From NCBI RefSeq assembly GCF_000518485.1, contig NZ_JADR01000011.1, positions 1 to 64,000 on the forward strand: a stretch of 64,000 bases of DNA. Reading direction: 5' to 3'. The DNA is from Olleya marilimosa CAM030 (GTDB lineage Bacteria; Bacteroidota; Bacteroidia; Flavobacteriales; Flavobacteriaceae). The notes below the pieces were generated by a model. That model saw only the letters and a list, made by a program, of their open reading frames with translations. It was not told where the DNA came from and ran no database searches. Position numbers and translations under genes: made by a program. This document shows, in pieces, positions 37,231-47,400 of the stretch (positions are counted from its first letter, which is position 1; every line of letters begins with the position of its first letter).

Positions 37231-37914
37231 ATGAGGATATTGAAAATGAAAAGGAATAAAATAATAGCAACACTAACATTTATGTTAGTGTTGCCTTTTT
37301 ATGGACTAAGCCAAAATAGTGATTTAGGTAACTGGTTAATCTATATTGGTAGTAAAGAGCTTAAAAATGGATGGAATATTCATAACGAAGTACAATACCG
37401 TAATTACGATGCTGTAGGAGATTTAGAACAATTATTGTTAAGAACTGGATTAGGTTATAACCTAACCGAAAACAATAACAACCTACTACTTGGTTATGGG
37501 TATATATTATCAGAAAATTATGTTGGAGAAACAGATCAAAAAGTATCTGTAAACGAACATAGAATTTTTCAACAGTTTACAACAAAGCAAAAAGTAGGTG
37601 TGCTTAATTTAAGTCACCGTTACAGGTTTGAGCAACGTTTTGTAGAAGACGATTTTAAAATGCGATTTAGATATTTTTTAGGTTTAAAAATTCCGTTGCA
37701 AAATAAGGCTGATGGAAATAATCCATTGTACCTTTCAGCATATAACGAGATTTTTTTAAATACTAAAAGTGAAATCTTTGACAGAAACCGTTTATATGGA
37801 GGATTAGGGTATCAGTTTTCTAAACAACTAAGATTAGAATTAGGATATATGAATCAGTTTTTTGAAACCTCAGGTAGAGATCAAATCAATATTATGGCGT
37901 TTGTTAATTTTTAA
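37231..37914 (+). CDS. DUF2490 outer-membrane protein
   Basis: 227 residues. A signal peptide to about residue 27 (YGLSQ) precedes a beta-barrel-like sequence with DLGNWLIYIGSKELKNGWNI near the N-terminus, YRFEQRF in the middle, and a C-terminus with ELGYMNQF and a final aromatic (NIMAFVNF). This is the DUF2490 pattern. A second ATG lies five codons in (MKRNKI) and is an equally possible start. It starts 13 bases after the carbonic anhydrase and is probably co-transcribed. It may provide an outer-membrane path for this cluster, but that is inference. Confidence 0.85.
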   Translation: MRILKMKRNKIIATLTFMLVLPFYGLSQNSDLGNWLIYIGSKELKNGWNIHNEVQYRNYDAVGDLEQLLLRTGLGYNLTENNNNLLLGYGYILSENYVGETDQKVSVNEHRIFQQFTTKQKVGVLNLSHRYRFEQRFVEDDFKMRFRYFLGLKIPLQNKADGNNPLYLSAYNEIFLNTKSEIFDRNRLYGGLGYQFSKQLRLELGYMNQFFETSGRDQINIMAFVNF

Positions 37915-38010
37915 AACTCACAATTTACTGTTAATAATGGCTGATAGAATAGGCTAAACTTTTATTGTTAAGAAAAAATGTTAATTTAGTATAAACCCAA
38001 CTATAAAGCT

Positions 38011-39873
38011 ATGAAGAATTTTTTTGCCAACTTTAAAGGAGATGCATTTGGAGGTATTACAGCAGGTATTGTTGCTTTACCGTTAGCATTAGCATTTGGT
38101 GTTTCATCTGGTTTAGGACCTAGTGCAGGTTTATATGGAGCTATCTTTATCAGTTTTTTTGCAGCTTTTTTTGGCGGTACACCAACGCAAATTTCTGGTC
38201 CAACAGCACCAATGACAGCAGTAAGTATGGTTGTAATAGCTAGTATTATTGCAACGCATGATGGTGACGTTAATAAAGCACTACCATATATATTAACGGT
38301 TTTTTTATTAGCAGGTTTAGTACAAGTAGGATTAGGTGTTTTAGGCTTTGGAAAATATATTAAATACATACCATATCCTGTTGTGTCTGGTTTTATGACA
38401 GCTATTGGTGTTATAATATTAGTAACACAAATCTTACCATCAATTGGTTATTACCCAAAAGAAGATATAGAGTACGTAAACCAATTTAAGCCACAAGCCG
38501 AAGAGTTAATTTTAGAAAATATACTTAGGGAAGAGGCAGGAGAAGGCATTTTAGTTTTAGAAGATTTTAAAGAAACGATCAAAAGAGCTGGAGAGTTACA
38601 ACCGGAAGACATTGCAAAAGAGTCTAAAACACTTGCTAAAACCGAAGCTTCAGGTGTGTTAGGTACTTTAAAAGTATTACCAAGAGCCATCCAAAATATT
38701 AATTGGTTAGAGCTTGTTTTAGCACTAGCTACCATTTTTATTGTATATGGTTTTAAACGCATAACCACTAAAATACCAAGTGCTTTGGTCGCTTTAGTTG
38801 TAGTGTCTGGAGTAGCCTATGGTTTTGGTTTAGGTTATCGTCCCATTGAAGAGATTCCATCAGGACTGCCTATACCTAATTTTGAAATTATTACAGGGTT
38901 TAGTTTTGCTAATATTTCACCCTATATTTTTACAGCTATAACATTAGCGTTATTAGGTGCAATTGACTCATTACTTACTAGTGTCGTAGCAGATAATATG
39001 ACAAAAACCAAGCACAATCCAAATAAAGAATTAATTGGACAAGGTGTAGGTAATAGTATCGCTTCAATTTTTGGAGGTATTCCAGGAGCAGGAGCAACTA
39101 TCAGGACTGTAGTAAACATTAACGCAGGTGGACGTACCAAATTATCTGGTATGATTGCAGGTGTAATGTTACTGTTTATCTTATTAGCATTAGGACCAGT
39201 TGCTTCAAAAATTCCAGCAGCAGTATTAGCGGGTATTTTAATAACAGTAGGTATTGGTGTTATGGATTATAAAGGTTTAAAAGCTATTCCTGCATTACCA
39301 AAGGATATGAAGATTGGACCATTAAAAGTTAGTTCTGAAGTATTAATAATGCTTGTTGTATTAGTCCTTTCTAGCGTTTGGGATTTAATTTATGCAGTAG
39401 GTATTGGTTTGGTTATCGCATCCCTATTGTTCATGAAAAAAATTGGAGACTTAACAGCACAACGTTCAGACGTTAAACCGTTAAAGGAAGAGGCTTGGTC
39501 AGACGAGACTAATTTCCCTGTAGCCTTAAAAGAAGAGGTGTTTATCAAACACATTAAAGGACCATTGTTTTTTGGCTCAACATCAGACTTTCAGCAATTA
39601 GCAAAACAAATTCCTAACACTGCAAAAACCGTAGTTATTAGATTAGGACGTATGCAGTATATGGACCAATCCGGATTATATGCAATGGAAGACGTTTTAG
39701 TAGATTTAAAAAAACAAAACATAAATGTACTGTTTGTTAACCTGTTAAAACAACCAAGATACATGATGGAACGTATTGGTATTATCCCAGAATTAATACC
39801 TACAGAGCATATTTTTAAAGACTTTAATTCATGCTTACATTGGATTAAAACTAATGTAAAAGATAAATATTAA
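38011..39873 (+). CDS. SulP family anion transporter 2 (probable bicarbonate importer)
   Basis: 620 residues, about 10-12 membrane segments. It starts GDAFGGITAGIVALPLALAF and carries GTPTQISGPTAPMT and GIPGAGATIRTVVNINAGG, typical of SulP. A soluble insertion of about 80 residues (about 148-230, rich in E and K) separates transmembrane groups, which makes it longer than transporter 1. The C-terminal STAS domain (about 505-615) keeps the conserved serine (DQSG, S554). It is directly followed, 11 bases on, by the second carbonic anhydrase. The coupling indicates bicarbonate transport. Confidence 0.92.
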   Translation: MKNFFANFKGDAFGGITAGIVALPLALAFGVSSGLGPSAGLYGAIFISFFAAFFGGTPTQISGPTAPMTAVSMVVIASIIATHDGDVNKALPYILTVFLLAGLVQVGLGVLGFGKYIKYIPYPVVSGFMTAIGVIILVTQILPSIGYYPKEDIEYVNQFKPQAEELILENILREEAGEGILVLEDFKETIKRAGELQPEDIAKESKTLAKTEASGVLGTLKVLPRAIQNINWLELVLALATIFIVYGFKRITTKIPSALVALVVVSGVAYGFGLGYRPIEEIPSGLPIPNFEIITGFSFANISPYIFTAITLALLGAIDSLLTSVVADNMTKTKHNPNKELIGQGVGNSIASIFGGIPGAGATIRTVVNINAGGRTKLSGMIAGVMLLFILLALGPVASKIPAAVLAGILITVGIGVMDYKGLKAIPALPKDMKIGPLKVSSEVLIMLVVLVLSSVWDLIYAVGIGLVIASLLFMKKIGDLTAQRSDVKPLKEEAWSDETNFPVALKEEVFIKHIKGPLFFGSTSDFQQLAKQIPNTAKTVVIRLGRMQYMDQSGLYAMEDVLVDLKKQNINVLFVNLLKQPRYMMERIGIIPELIPTEHIFKDFNSCLHWIKTNVKDKY

Positions 39874-39884
39874 GATAGTTAATA

Positions 39885-40511
39885 ATGGATATCAAAAAAG
39901 TATTTGAAAATAATCAAAAGTTTGTAAAAGATAAATTATCCACAGATAAAGACTATTTTGAAAATTTAGGAAAAGGACAAAATCCAGAGTTATTATATAT
40001 TGGTTGTAGTGATAGTCGTGTAACTGCCGAGGATTTAATGGGCTTAGGTCCAGGAGAGGTTTTTGTGCATCGTAATATAGCAAATATGGTATCAGGTAAT
40101 GACCTAAGTGCCATGTCAGTTGTAGAGTATGCAGTTGTGCACTTAAAAGTCAATCATGTTGTGGTTTGTGGGCATTATGCATGTGGAGGCGTAAAAGCAG
40201 CTATGCAATCTGCAGATTTAGGCGTTTTAAACTCATGGTTACGTAACATACGTGACGTATATCGCATCCATAAAGACGAGTTAAATGCAATACAAGACGA
40301 CGAAAAAAAATACGATCGCTTAGTAGAGCTTAACGTCAAGGAGCAGTGCGTAAATCTATTAAAAACAGCTGCAGTACAAAAAGCTTACAGAGATAGAGAT
40401 CTAAAAGTACATGGTTGGGTATTTGATGTACACACAGGTAATCTTATTGACCTAAAAATAGATTTTGACCATTACCTACAAGATATAATGGAAATTTATC
40501 ACTTAGATTAA
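39885..40511 (+). CDS. Beta-class carbonic anhydrase 2
   Basis: 208 residues, cytosolic. Zinc ligands and dyad: C41, D43, R45 (GCSDSRV), H97 and C100 (CGHYACGG). The sequence resembles the bacterial Can/plant-type group (YIGCSDSRVTAEDLMGLGPG, FVHRNIANMV). It begins 11 bases after SulP 2, and the pair forms the second transporter/anhydrase set of the cluster. Its stop lies three bases from the stop of the convergent cvpA gene, and no hairpin was found between them. Confidence 0.95.
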   Translation: MDIKKVFENNQKFVKDKLSTDKDYFENLGKGQNPELLYIGCSDSRVTAEDLMGLGPGEVFVHRNIANMVSGNDLSAMSVVEYAVVHLKVNHVVVCGHYACGGVKAAMQSADLGVLNSWLRNIRDVYRIHKDELNAIQDDEKKYDRLVELNVKEQCVNLLKTAAVQKAYRDRDLKVHGWVFDVHTGNLIDLKIDFDHYLQDIMEIYHLD

Positions 40512-40514
40512 ACT

Positions 40515-41060
40515 CTAAACTTCAGATTCAGTAGTCGGTTCCTCTGGGTCAATTATAGGCTCTTCCAATAAAGGATCATCAGACTTAATAATACTAGGAA
40601 AAATCATTGGAGCTAATGATTTAACAGGAGCATACAAAACAGAATCCTCTATATCCTCCTCTTGCACAAAAGGGATAGTATTATTCATTTTATCAAAAAC
40701 AATCAATAAAACACTCAAAATTAAACCAATTTTAAGCGCGCCAAAAGCAGCACCTAAAAGCTTGTTTAAAATCCCTAAAGACGCAAAATCTGCTAACTTT
40801 GTTAAAGCTTTACCAGCTAGACTAATCGTTAAAATTATAATTACAAAAGTAATGGCAAATGCAGTAGTATTTATGGTTTTTTCATTCCAGGACGTTTTAT
40901 CCATCAAAAACTCGGCAACAAAATAACTAAAATGGATGGCACCATAAACACCAGCAATTAAAGCCACAATGGAGGCAAGCTCAACAAAAAGCCCTTTAAA
41001 TAATCCACGTACTAAACCAAATAAAAGTAAAGCACCTAAAACAATATCAATTACAGCCAT
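40515..41060 (-). CDS. cvpA: CvpA family membrane protein
   Basis: 181 residues. Four hydrophobic segments (about 3-20, 25-48, 65-88 and 100-122) with the family opening MAVIDIVLGALLLFGLVRG and the GLFKGLFVELAS segment. The C-terminal tail (about 135-181) is cytosolic and acidic, with repeated D/E-P (EEPIIDPEEPT). CvpA is an inner-membrane protein linked to colicin V production and envelope stress. It is divergent from the gene at 41112 with 51 bases between. Confidence 0.92.
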   Translation of the reverse strand: MAVIDIVLGALLLFGLVRGLFKGLFVELASIVALIAGVYGAIHFSYFVAEFLMDKTSWNEKTINTTAFAITFVIIILTISLAGKALTKLADFASLGILNKLLGAAFGALKIGLILSVLLIVFDKMNNTIPFVQEEDIEDSVLYAPVKSLAPMIFPSIIKSDDPLLEEPIIDPEEPTTESEV

Positions 41061-41087
41061 AAAGTTAGATTTTAGACAAATATAAAT

Positions 41088-41095
41088 TAACTTTG
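41088..41095 (+). promoter_or_regulatory. Bacteroidota -7 element (TAACTTTG)
   Basis: An exact TAnnTTTG match 16 bases before the start at 41112. A TTAG at about 41065 lies near the expected -33 distance. Confidence 0.5.
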
Positions 41096-41111
41096 CGACT
41101 TTAAAATTATT

Positions 41112-41468
41112 ATGGCAAGAGACGAACAGTTAAAAGAGAGATGGCAGGAGATAGTTACTAAACTATCCAACCAATTTGCAGATGGAGACACACTAGACTT
41201 AGATGCAATAATTTATTTAATAGGTGTACAAGAATTAGGACAATTAGACCGTAAATTTAAAAAAGACCATAAGTTAGACCTTATGCATATTGCAATCTGT
41301 AAACTGCTAACACCTTATGGGTATTATGAGTTTGATTATGTAGACCAAGACGGTTGGCCACACTATATAGCAAAAGAAGAATTACCAAACCTAAAAGCAG
41401 GAGAACAAAGCATCTTAATGAAAGAAGCCATAGTAAACTACTTTCTAGAGACCGATTATATTAAATAA
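41112..41468 (+). CDS. Conserved flavobacterial protein of unknown function (118 aa)
   Basis: 118 residues, soluble, no signal peptide. Visible features are DLDAIIYLIGVQELGQ, HIAICKLLTPYGYYEF and GWPHYI. It looks all-helical with a short aromatic-rich part (about 70-90). The family seems restricted to Bacteroidota; I cannot name a function. It is divergent from cvpA and lies just before the dispersed repeat at 41474 and pheS. Confidence 0.8.
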   Translation: MARDEQLKERWQEIVTKLSNQFADGDTLDLDAIIYLIGVQELGQLDRKFKKDHKLDLMHIAICKLLTPYGYYEFDYVDQDGWPHYIAKEELPNLKAGEQSILMKEAIVNYFLETDYIK

Positions 41469-41473
41469 ATTTT

Positions 41474-41566
41474 GGGCGTTACCCAAGGGTCGCGCTCTCG
41501 GCAGTCGCTTTTAATTTGCTTTAAGGCAAATAAAAGAGCTTCAACAAATGCCTCCATCGCTAACGC
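41474..41566 (+). repeat. Dispersed GGGCGTTACCC...CGCTAACGC element, copy 1
   Basis: 93 bp from GGGCGTTACCC (41474-41484) to CGCTAACGC (41558-41566). The outer ends both contain GCGTTA in inverted orientation. The middle forms a hairpin (CTTTT, ATTTGC / GCAAAT, AAAAG, at about 41508-41536). The first 22 bases (GGGCGTTACCCAAGGGTCGCGCT) are the same, apart from orientation, as the copy at 58997-59080, and the far ends match too. It begins five bases after the stop of the preceding gene. A small open frame across it is a translation artefact. Confidence 0.85.
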
Positions 41567-41584
41567 AAATCACGATAAAATTCA

Positions 41585-41592
41585 TAAATTTG
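41585..41592 (+). promoter_or_regulatory. Bacteroidota -7 element before pheS
   Basis: TAAATTTG, an exact TAnnTTTG match, 18 bases before the pheS ATG and just past the dispersed repeat. No clear -33 element. Confidence 0.5.
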
Positions 41593-41610
41593 CCAATCAT
41601 TTAGAAGATC

Positions 41611-42630
41611 ATGATAGACAAGATAAAAGAACTTATAGCAGAAGCAGAAGCCTTTAAGGCACAAACCAAAGAAGAGGTTGAAGCGTTTCGTATAAAGTAT
41701 TTAGGAAAAAAAGGATTACTTAATGACTATTTTGCCGAATTTAAAAACGTGGCAAACGACCAGAAAAAAGAATTTGGTCAAGTAATTAATACCCTTAAAA
41801 CTACAGCTCAAAATAAAGTTAATGCTTTAAAAGAAGAGCTAGACAACAATACACAAGACGCAGGTATAAGTGGAGATTTATCAAGACCAGGAGAACCAAT
41901 AACCATTGGATCGCGTCACCCAATATCTATAGTTAAAAATCAAATTATAGATATCTTTTCAAACATTGGATTTAATGTAAGCGAAGGTCCAGAAATAGAA
42001 GACGATTGGCACAACTTTACAGCACTTAACTTGCCAGAATACCATCCAGCAAGAGACATGCAAGACACGTTTTTTGTGCAAACCAATCCAGATATCCTAT
42101 TACGTACGCACACAAGTTCTGTACAAGTACGATATATGGAAAACAATAAACCACCAATACGTACAATATCTCCAGGACGTGTATATCGTAACGAAGCAAT
42201 ATCTGCACGTTCACACTGTTTTTTCCATCAAGTAGAAGGATTATATATAGATAAAGACGTTAGTTTTGCAGATTTAAAGCAAACCTTACAATACTTTACT
42301 ACAGAGCTTTTTGGTAAATCTAAAATTAGATTACGTCCATCATACTTTCCATTTACTGAGCCTAGCGCAGAAATTGATGTGTATTGGGGACTAGAAACAG
42401 AAACAGATTATAAAATCACCAAAGGAACCGGTTGGTTAGAAATTGGAGGTTGTGGTATGGTAGATCCAAATGTCCTTACTAATTGCGGTATAAATGCAGA
42501 AGAGTATTCAGGATTTGCATTTGGTGTAGGTATTGATCGTATAGCAATGTTATTACATCAGATAGGTGATATTCGTTTGTTAAGTGAAAACGACGTTAGA
42601 TTCTTAGAGCAGTTCAAATCTGCCTTATAA
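41611..42630 (+). CDS. pheS: Phenylalanyl-tRNA synthetase alpha subunit
   Basis: 339 residues. An N-terminal coiled coil (about 1-90) binds tRNA. The class II catalytic core carries motif 1 (GFNVSEGPEIEDDWHNF), motif 2 (FHQVEGLYID, with PGRVYRNEAISARSH before it) and motif 3 (GFAFGVGIDRIAML). The length is normal for the family. The phenylalanine pocket segments look intact. The beta subunit gene is not in the window. The gene ends at a clear terminator. Confidence 0.97.
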   Translation: MIDKIKELIAEAEAFKAQTKEEVEAFRIKYLGKKGLLNDYFAEFKNVANDQKKEFGQVINTLKTTAQNKVNALKEELDNNTQDAGISGDLSRPGEPITIGSRHPISIVKNQIIDIFSNIGFNVSEGPEIEDDWHNFTALNLPEYHPARDMQDTFFVQTNPDILLRTHTSSVQVRYMENNKPPIRTISPGRVYRNEAISARSHCFFHQVEGLYIDKDVSFADLKQTLQYFTTELFGKSKIRLRPSYFPFTEPSAEIDVYWGLETETDYKITKGTGWLEIGGCGMVDPNVLTNCGINAEEYSGFAFGVGIDRIAMLLHQIGDIRLLSENDVRFLEQFKSAL

Positions 42631-42651
42631 TAATTACTAAAAATGTTTAAA

Positions 42652-42680
42652 AGCCGACTGTTAATAGTCGGCTTTTTTTT
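42652..42680 (+). terminator. Intrinsic terminator after pheS
   Basis: The stem AGCCGACT (42652-42659) / AGTCGGCT (42666-42673) with a six-base loop, followed by seven or more T. Confidence 0.9.
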
Positions 42681-42706
42681 ATTTAACAACAATTTAACTT
42701 CGATTA

Positions 42707-42724
42707 GTTCGGTTTGTTCCGAAC
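42707..42724. promoter_or_regulatory. Inverted-repeat operator candidate at the efflux operon promoter
   Basis: GTTCGG-TTTGTT-CCGAAC: perfect 6-bp arms around a 6-bp spacer, ending six bases before the -7 element at 42731. It covers the region where the -33 contact would be. The next gene encodes a GbsR/MarR-type regulator, which could bind here to control its own operon. Confidence 0.6.
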
Positions 42725-42730
42725 CAATAA

Positions 42731-42738
42731 TATATTTG
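42731..42738 (+). promoter_or_regulatory. Bacteroidota -7 element of the RND efflux operon
   Basis: TATATTTG, an exact TAnnTTTG match, 24 bases before the ATG at 42763 and just downstream of the inverted repeat at 42707-42724. Confidence 0.65.
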
Positions 42739-42762
42739 CATTATAAATTTTAAAGTTTAGAT

Positions 42763-43263
42763 ATGACTAAAGAAATCTGTAACAAAAAAATGGAGCTTGT
42801 AGAAAGACTAGGCGTTCATTTAGAAAGTAAAGATAGTTTAGCACCTGTTGCAGCACGTATAATGGCTTATGTGATTTTAACAGGGAAACGAGGAGCAACT
42901 TTTGATGAAATGGTAGAGGTATTATGCGCAAGTAAAAGCACCATTTCTACACATTTAAACCACTTACAAGACTTAAAAAAAATAGAATACTTTACCAAAA
43001 CGGGCGACCGTAAAAAGTATTTTGTCATTAATAAAGATTCGGTATTAAATCATATTGATAATATGATTCAAGAATGGGAAATAGTAGAGGTACTACATCT
43101 TGAAATGAAAGCTTATAAAGAAGCCATAAACGAACATGTTACAGACGACGATGAGAAATTCGATTTAACATTTCATAACAATTATCTCAAATTTATTTCA
43201 AGTGCTTCTGCATCAATGAAAGAACTAAAAGACAACCTAATTAAAAATAAATTCAACCTTTAA
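42763..43263 (+). CDS. GbsR/MarR-family transcriptional regulator
   Basis: 166 residues. A winged helix-turn-helix lies at about 45-85: GATFDEMVEVLCASKSTIS, THLNHLQDLKKIEYF and the wing TKTGDRKKYF. A helical C-terminal dimer region (about 90-166) follows. The segment VAARIMAYVILTG before the HTH is typical of the GbsR group. It is first in the efflux operon, ending four bases before the adaptor. The inverted repeat upstream is a candidate operator, so autoregulation is likely; the inducer is unknown. Confidence 0.88.
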   Translation: MTKEICNKKMELVERLGVHLESKDSLAPVAARIMAYVILTGKRGATFDEMVEVLCASKSTISTHLNHLQDLKKIEYFTKTGDRKKYFVINKDSVLNHIDNMIQEWEIVEVLHLEMKAYKEAINEHVTDDDEKFDLTFHNNYLKFISSASASMKELKDNLIKNKFNL

Positions 43264-43267
43264 AATA

Positions 43268-44407
43268 ATGAAAATAAATAAAATAATTTCAATATTATCA
43301 ATAGCTAGTATTTTTCTAGTTGTGATTAGCTGTGGTAATAATGAGAAAGCGCAAGCAGCTTCAGCACAACAGCAACAGGTTTTACCTTTTCCTGTAACAC
43401 AATTACAAACAAAAACTGTAACAGGTTTTACTGAGTATCCTACAACTATTGAAGGTAAAGTAAATAGTGATGTAAGAGCAAAAACCTCTGGATATATAGA
43501 AAAGGTATACGTTGACGAAGGACAAAAAGTACGTAAAGGTCAAACCTTATTTAAACTAGAAACACAATCGTTAAGCCAAGATGCAGGTGCAGCTAAAGCA
43601 CGAGTAAATGTGGCACAAGTTGAGGTTGATAAACTAGTTCCTTTAGTAGAAAAAAACATTATTAGTCCAGTACAATTAGAAACTGCTAAAGCAAATTTAG
43701 CTCAAGCTAAAGCTAATTATAGTGGTGTAACAGCAAATATTGGTTATGCGACAATTAAAAGTCCAATAGACGGTTTTGTTGGTGCCATTAATTTTAGAGA
43801 AGGTGCTTTAATTAGCCCAAATGATGCAACACCATTAACAACAGTTAGTCAAATAGATCAAGTATATGCTTTTTTTAGTTTTAATGAAGCACAATATATA
43901 GATCATTTACAACGCTCTGAAGGTCAAAACAAAGCAGAGCGTATTAAAAATTCGCCAGACTTAACTTTAGTGTTAGCTAACGGAAAAGAGTATTCCGAAA
44001 AAGGACGTATTCAAACCAGTACAGGACAGATTAACCAAAGTACAGGAACGATACAAATTAGAGCTGCTTTTGATAATCCAAACGAAATTTTAACCAACGG
44101 AAACAGTGGTAAAATTAAATTTCCAATAGAGTATAAAGATGCTATTGTTGTACCACAAACAGCAACTTTTGAGCAGCAAGGTAATATTATGATTTTTAAA
44201 TTAGGAGCAGACAATAAAGTGGAAACTTCAATTTTAAAAGTTAAAGGAAAAGTAGATAATTTATATGTTGTTGAGTCTGGTTTAGAAGCTAACGATAAAA
44301 TTATTATTTCAGGAGTAGGGAAGTTAAGAAACGGTATGGCAATTGCACCTCAGGACACGTCTTTTGAGGAAGCTATTAAACCAGTTCCAACTTTATTTAG
44401 AAATTAG
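43268..44407 (+). CDS. RND efflux periplasmic adaptor (membrane fusion lipoprotein)
   Basis: 379 residues. A lipobox (LVVISC, about Cys22) places it at the membrane. Then come the first half of a lipoyl domain (VNSDVRAKTSGYIEKVYVDEG), an alpha-hairpin (about 100-155), the second lipoyl half (IKSPIDGFVGAINFREGALI), a beta-barrel domain and a membrane-proximal domain. This is the AcrA/MexA architecture. It links the permease to the outer-membrane channel encoded next in the operon. It begins four bases after the regulator stop, so translation is probably coupled. Confidence 0.93.
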   Translation: MKINKIISILSIASIFLVVISCGNNEKAQAASAQQQQVLPFPVTQLQTKTVTGFTEYPTTIEGKVNSDVRAKTSGYIEKVYVDEGQKVRKGQTLFKLETQSLSQDAGAAKARVNVAQVEVDKLVPLVEKNIISPVQLETAKANLAQAKANYSGVTANIGYATIKSPIDGFVGAINFREGALISPNDATPLTTVSQIDQVYAFFSFNEAQYIDHLQRSEGQNKAERIKNSPDLTLVLANGKEYSEKGRIQTSTGQINQSTGTIQIRAAFDNPNEILTNGNSGKIKFPIEYKDAIVVPQTATFEQQGNIMIFKLGADNKVETSILKVKGKVDNLYVVESGLEANDKIIISGVGKLRNGMAIAPQDTSFEEAIKPVPTLFRN

Positions 44408-44429
44408 ATAACCACCAAACATATTTATC

Positions 44430-47400
44430 ATGTTAAAAACATTTATTGAAAGACCAGTGCTTTCGACAGTAATCTCTATTATCATAGTTTTGCTAGGTGT
44501 TATTAGTATAACTAGCTTACCAATAGAGGAATATCCAGATATTGCACCACCTACTATAAAGGTGTCGGCAAATTATACAGGAGCCAATGCCGAGACTGTT
44601 TTAGAGAGTGTAATTGTACCTATCGAAGAGCAAATTAATGGTGTAGAAGGAATGACTTACATTACTTCTACAGCATCAAATACAGGTACAGCCGAAATTA
44701 CAGTATATTTTGATCAAGAAACAGATGCAGATATTGCTGCGGTAAACGTTCAAAATCGTGTGGCTAGAGCGACACCTTTATTACCTTCAGAGGTAACTCA
44801 AACAGGAGTTGTAACGCAAAAACAAGAAACCAGTGCGTTGATGTTTATCTCAATGTATTCTGAAAACGAAAATTACGACGCTACTTTTATTCAAAATTAC
44901 CTAAAAATTAATGTTATTCCTGCAGTACAGCGTATTAGTGGAGTTGGAGACGTTAATGTCTTTTCGCAACAAGATTACGCGATGCGTATTTGGTTAAATC
45001 CAGAAAAATTAGCGTCTTACGGTTTAATACCTTCTGATGTTTCTGCAGCTTTAGCTGAACAAAACTTAGAAGCAGCTGCTGGATCTTTAGGTCAAAATAA
45101 TGGTGAATCTTTTTCATACACTTTAACGTATAGTGGTCGTTTTAAAGATGAAGCACAATACAGCAATATTATTATCAAAGCTTTAGGAAACGGAGAGTTT
45201 TTAAGACTTAAAGATATTGCAACCATAGAGTTAGATGCGCAATCTTATGCATCTAATGCCATGACCTTAGGAAAACCTGCGGTGTTTATGGGAATTTTTC
45301 AAACTAAAGGCTCTAATGCTCAAGAAATTATAGAAAACATTAAAACAACTTTTCAATCTATAGAGAAAGACCTTCCTGAAGGATTACATATTTCAATACC
45401 GTATGATACAAGTTTATTTTTAAACGCGTCTATAGAAAAAGTAATAAGCACTTTAATTGAAGCCTTTCTACTGGTATTTTTAGTGGTATTTATATTCCTT
45501 CAAGATTTTAGATCTACATTAATTCCTGCAATTGCAGTACCTGTATCTATTATTGGTACCTTCTTTTTCTTAAATGTGTTTGGGTACTCTATCAACCTAT
45601 TAACGCTATTTGCTTTAGTACTCGCAATTGGTATTGTGGTAGATGATGCAATTGTAGTTGTAGAAGCGGTTCATGCTAAAATGGATGAAGGTGAACATAA
45701 CCCTAAAAAAGCAACAATAACTGCCATGAATGAGATTTCTGGAGCTATTATTTCTATTACCTTAGTAATGGCTGCAGTATTTATTCCTGTTACATTTATT
45801 ACAGGACCAACAGGAGTATTTTACGAGCAGTTTGGTGTCACGCTAATTATTGCCATATTAATTTCGGCTGTAAATGCCTTAACCTTAAGTCCTGCATTGT
45901 GTGCTTTATTATTAAAAGAACATAAAGAAGATGAGGAGTTGAAAGGTAAAGGACCATTAAAACGTTTTTACGCTTTATTCAATCGTGGTTTTAATGCAAC
46001 GATTGATAGATACGGAAAATCACTACAATTACTATACAAAAGAAAATGGATTTCTGGTTTACTATTAGTATTAGCCATAATTGGTATTTTTTATGCAGCC
46101 AAAACAACACCTACAGGTTTTGTACCAAATGAAGATAGAGGAATTATTTTTGCTAATATAGAATTACCAGCAGGAGCCTCTTTAGACAGAACTAATGCAG
46201 TAGCTAATGAATTGTACGAAAAAACAAAAGATTTACCTGGAGTTACTGGAGTTTCTTTTATTAAAGGTAGTAGCTTATTAAGTGGTGCAGGTAGTAATTT
46301 TAGTATTGGATTTTTTGAATTAGAAGATTGGGACGACCGTAAAGATCCATCATTAGCATCTCAAGCCATTATTGGAAAATTGTTTGGTATTGCGGCTACC
46401 ATACCAGAAGCAAATATTATTTTCTTTGCGCCTCCAAGTATTCGTGGTTTTGGTAACTCATCTGGTTTTGAAGTTAATTTATTAGATAAATTTGGAGGCG
46501 AGTTTACAGACTTGGATAAAGCCAATAAAGAATTTTCTATGGCTTTAATGAAACATCCAGAAATTAAATATGCAACATCGGCTTTTAACACCAATTATCC
46601 GCAGTATGAAATGGAGGTTAATGTGCCTTTAGCAAAAGAAAAAGGTGTTCCAATTAATAGTATTTTTTCAACATTACAAGGATATATTGGAGGTGTATAC
46701 GCTTCAGATTTTTCTAAATATGGAAAACAATTTAGAGTCTATATTCAAGCTTTACCAGAAGACAGAGCAGATAAAGATGCTTTAAATAGTATGTATGTTC
46801 GCACAAATTCTGGCGAAATGACACCAATTACACAGTTTGTAACCTTAGAGCGTGTCTATGGACCTCAATCGGTAACACGTTTCAACCTTTTTAATTCAAC
46901 CACAATAACAGGTGCAACAAACGAAGGTTTCAGTACAGGTGATGCCATTCGAGTGATTGAAGAAGAAGTTGCAAAATTACCAAGTAACTATACGGTTGCA
47001 TATTCTGGTTTGACTAGAGAAGAGGTTAATGCAGGAAACCAAACGACGTTTATCTTTATACTAAGTATCTTATTTGTATACTTTTTATTAAGTGCGCAAT
47101 ACGAAAGTTACTTACTGCCATTTGCTGTAATATTTTCATTACCATTTGGTGTCTTTGGAGCTTATATTACTACTAAGTTTTTAGGATTAGAAAACAATAT
47201 ATATTTCCAAATTGCCTTAATCATGCTTATTGGTCTATTGGCTAAAAATGCCATACTTATTGTCGAGTTTGCTTTAGCCAGACGAAAAAATGGCGAGAGT
47301 ATTGTAGACGCAGCAATCCATGGAGCCAAAGCGCGTTTACGTCCAATTTTAATGACCTCTTTTGCTTTTATTTTAGGATTAATGCCTTTAGCATTAGCTT

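Noticed and set aside
38001-38369. Leftward open frame of 122 codons opposite SulP 2
   Set aside because: Shadow of the transporter gene; proline-rich low-information sequence without a start context.
41472-41657. 61-aa open frame before pheS
   Set aside because: It translates the dispersed repeat element and runs into the pheS start in another frame.
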